5,638 nucleotides of DNA from Frankiaceae bacterium (GTDB taxonomy: Bacteria > Actinomycetota > Actinomycetes > JADGOU01). Positions 5,508 through 5,638 of the stretch are shown one piece after another. The stretch lies in the NCBI GenBank assembly GCA_017882835.1, contig JADGOU010000202.1, forward strand, positions 1 to 5,638, given 5' to 3'. A program made the position numbers and the translations under genes. Below the pieces are notes generated by a model, which did no database searches, was not told where the DNA came from, and saw only the letters and a program-made list of their open reading frames with translations. The number at the start of each line of letters is the position of its first letter. Position 1 is the first letter of the stretch.

Positions 5508-5638
5508 GTGACGATGACATCTCATGCGGCAGGGCCGGCCCGCTATTTGACGCACCGGATACCACCGCCGGACAGGGCGCTGAGCGCAGTGGGCGGCGGT
5601 GCCGTGACACCTGGGCCCGCACCCTGCACTGGTGTGGC
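5508..5638 (+). CDS. Possible start of a further gene, cut by the window edge
   Basis: A GTG at 5508 (alternative ATG at 5514) opens a frame that runs without a stop to the end, 43 complete codons, beginning MTMTSHAAGPARYLTHRIPP. It would lie 41 bases after the membrane-protein stop on the same strand, so it could be co-transcribed. There is no good ribosome-binding site and the translation matches no family I recognise. Third-position GC is lower than in the neighbouring genes. A second plus-strand frame (from 5468) is also open through here but has no start codon. If no gene starts here, these 170 bases hold nothing else I can identify. Confidence 0.25.
   Translation, partial: MTMTSHAAGPARYLTHRIPPPDRALSAVGGGAVTPGPAPCTGV

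Noticed and set aside
5437..5622. Minus-strand frame of 61 codons at the right end
   Set aside because: It overlaps the 3' end of the membrane-protein gene, has no ribosome site or family signal, and looks like a chance frame.

Overview
The window is very GC-rich, with genes on both strands, long spurious open frames opposite real genes, GTG starts and promoters with TAnnnT-type -10 boxes. This points to a high-GC actinobacterium. The protein families fit that group; a Micrococcales-type genome is possible but is only an inference. No tRNA, rRNA, CRISPR array or intact mobile element is visible.

Left part (1-763). The 3' end of a Fis-family (sigma-54-type) regulator enters from the left edge. 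It converges on a small minus-strand gene of the GerW/YtfJ family. Upstream of that gene are a candidate promoter and a perfect 14-bp palindrome.

Middle (764-1991). A TetR-family repressor (minus) and a single-domain cupin protein (plus) are divergently transcribed. The short gap between them holds an imperfect 27-bp palindrome that sits on the inferred start of the cupin transcript, so this looks like a self-contained repressor/enzyme pair.

Rearranged zone (2082-3102, minus strand). The N-terminal ~194 codons of a group II PLP-dependent decarboxylase run directly into the C-terminal ~145 codons of an arylsulfatase, in a different reading frame. Both genes are broken: the decarboxylase lacks its PLP-lysine region and the sulfatase lacks its whole catalytic domain. 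An internal deletion or illegitimate recombination joined two unrelated genes.

Right part (3103-5638). An intergenic region with two hairpin-type inverted repeats leads into a large plus-strand gene of about 740 codons. Its product has an N-terminal membrane anchor, an extracytoplasmic domain resembling the alkaline phosphatase superfamily but apparently without the usual metal ligands, and about 11 C-terminal membrane helices. Its function is unknown. The last ~170 bases may hold the start of a further gene, but the evidence is weak.

The genes do not form one pathway. The window reads as accessory and conserved genes set side by side around a rearrangement scar. The most interesting items are the decarboxylase/sulfatase fusion, the phosphatase-like membrane protein and the TetR/cupin switch.
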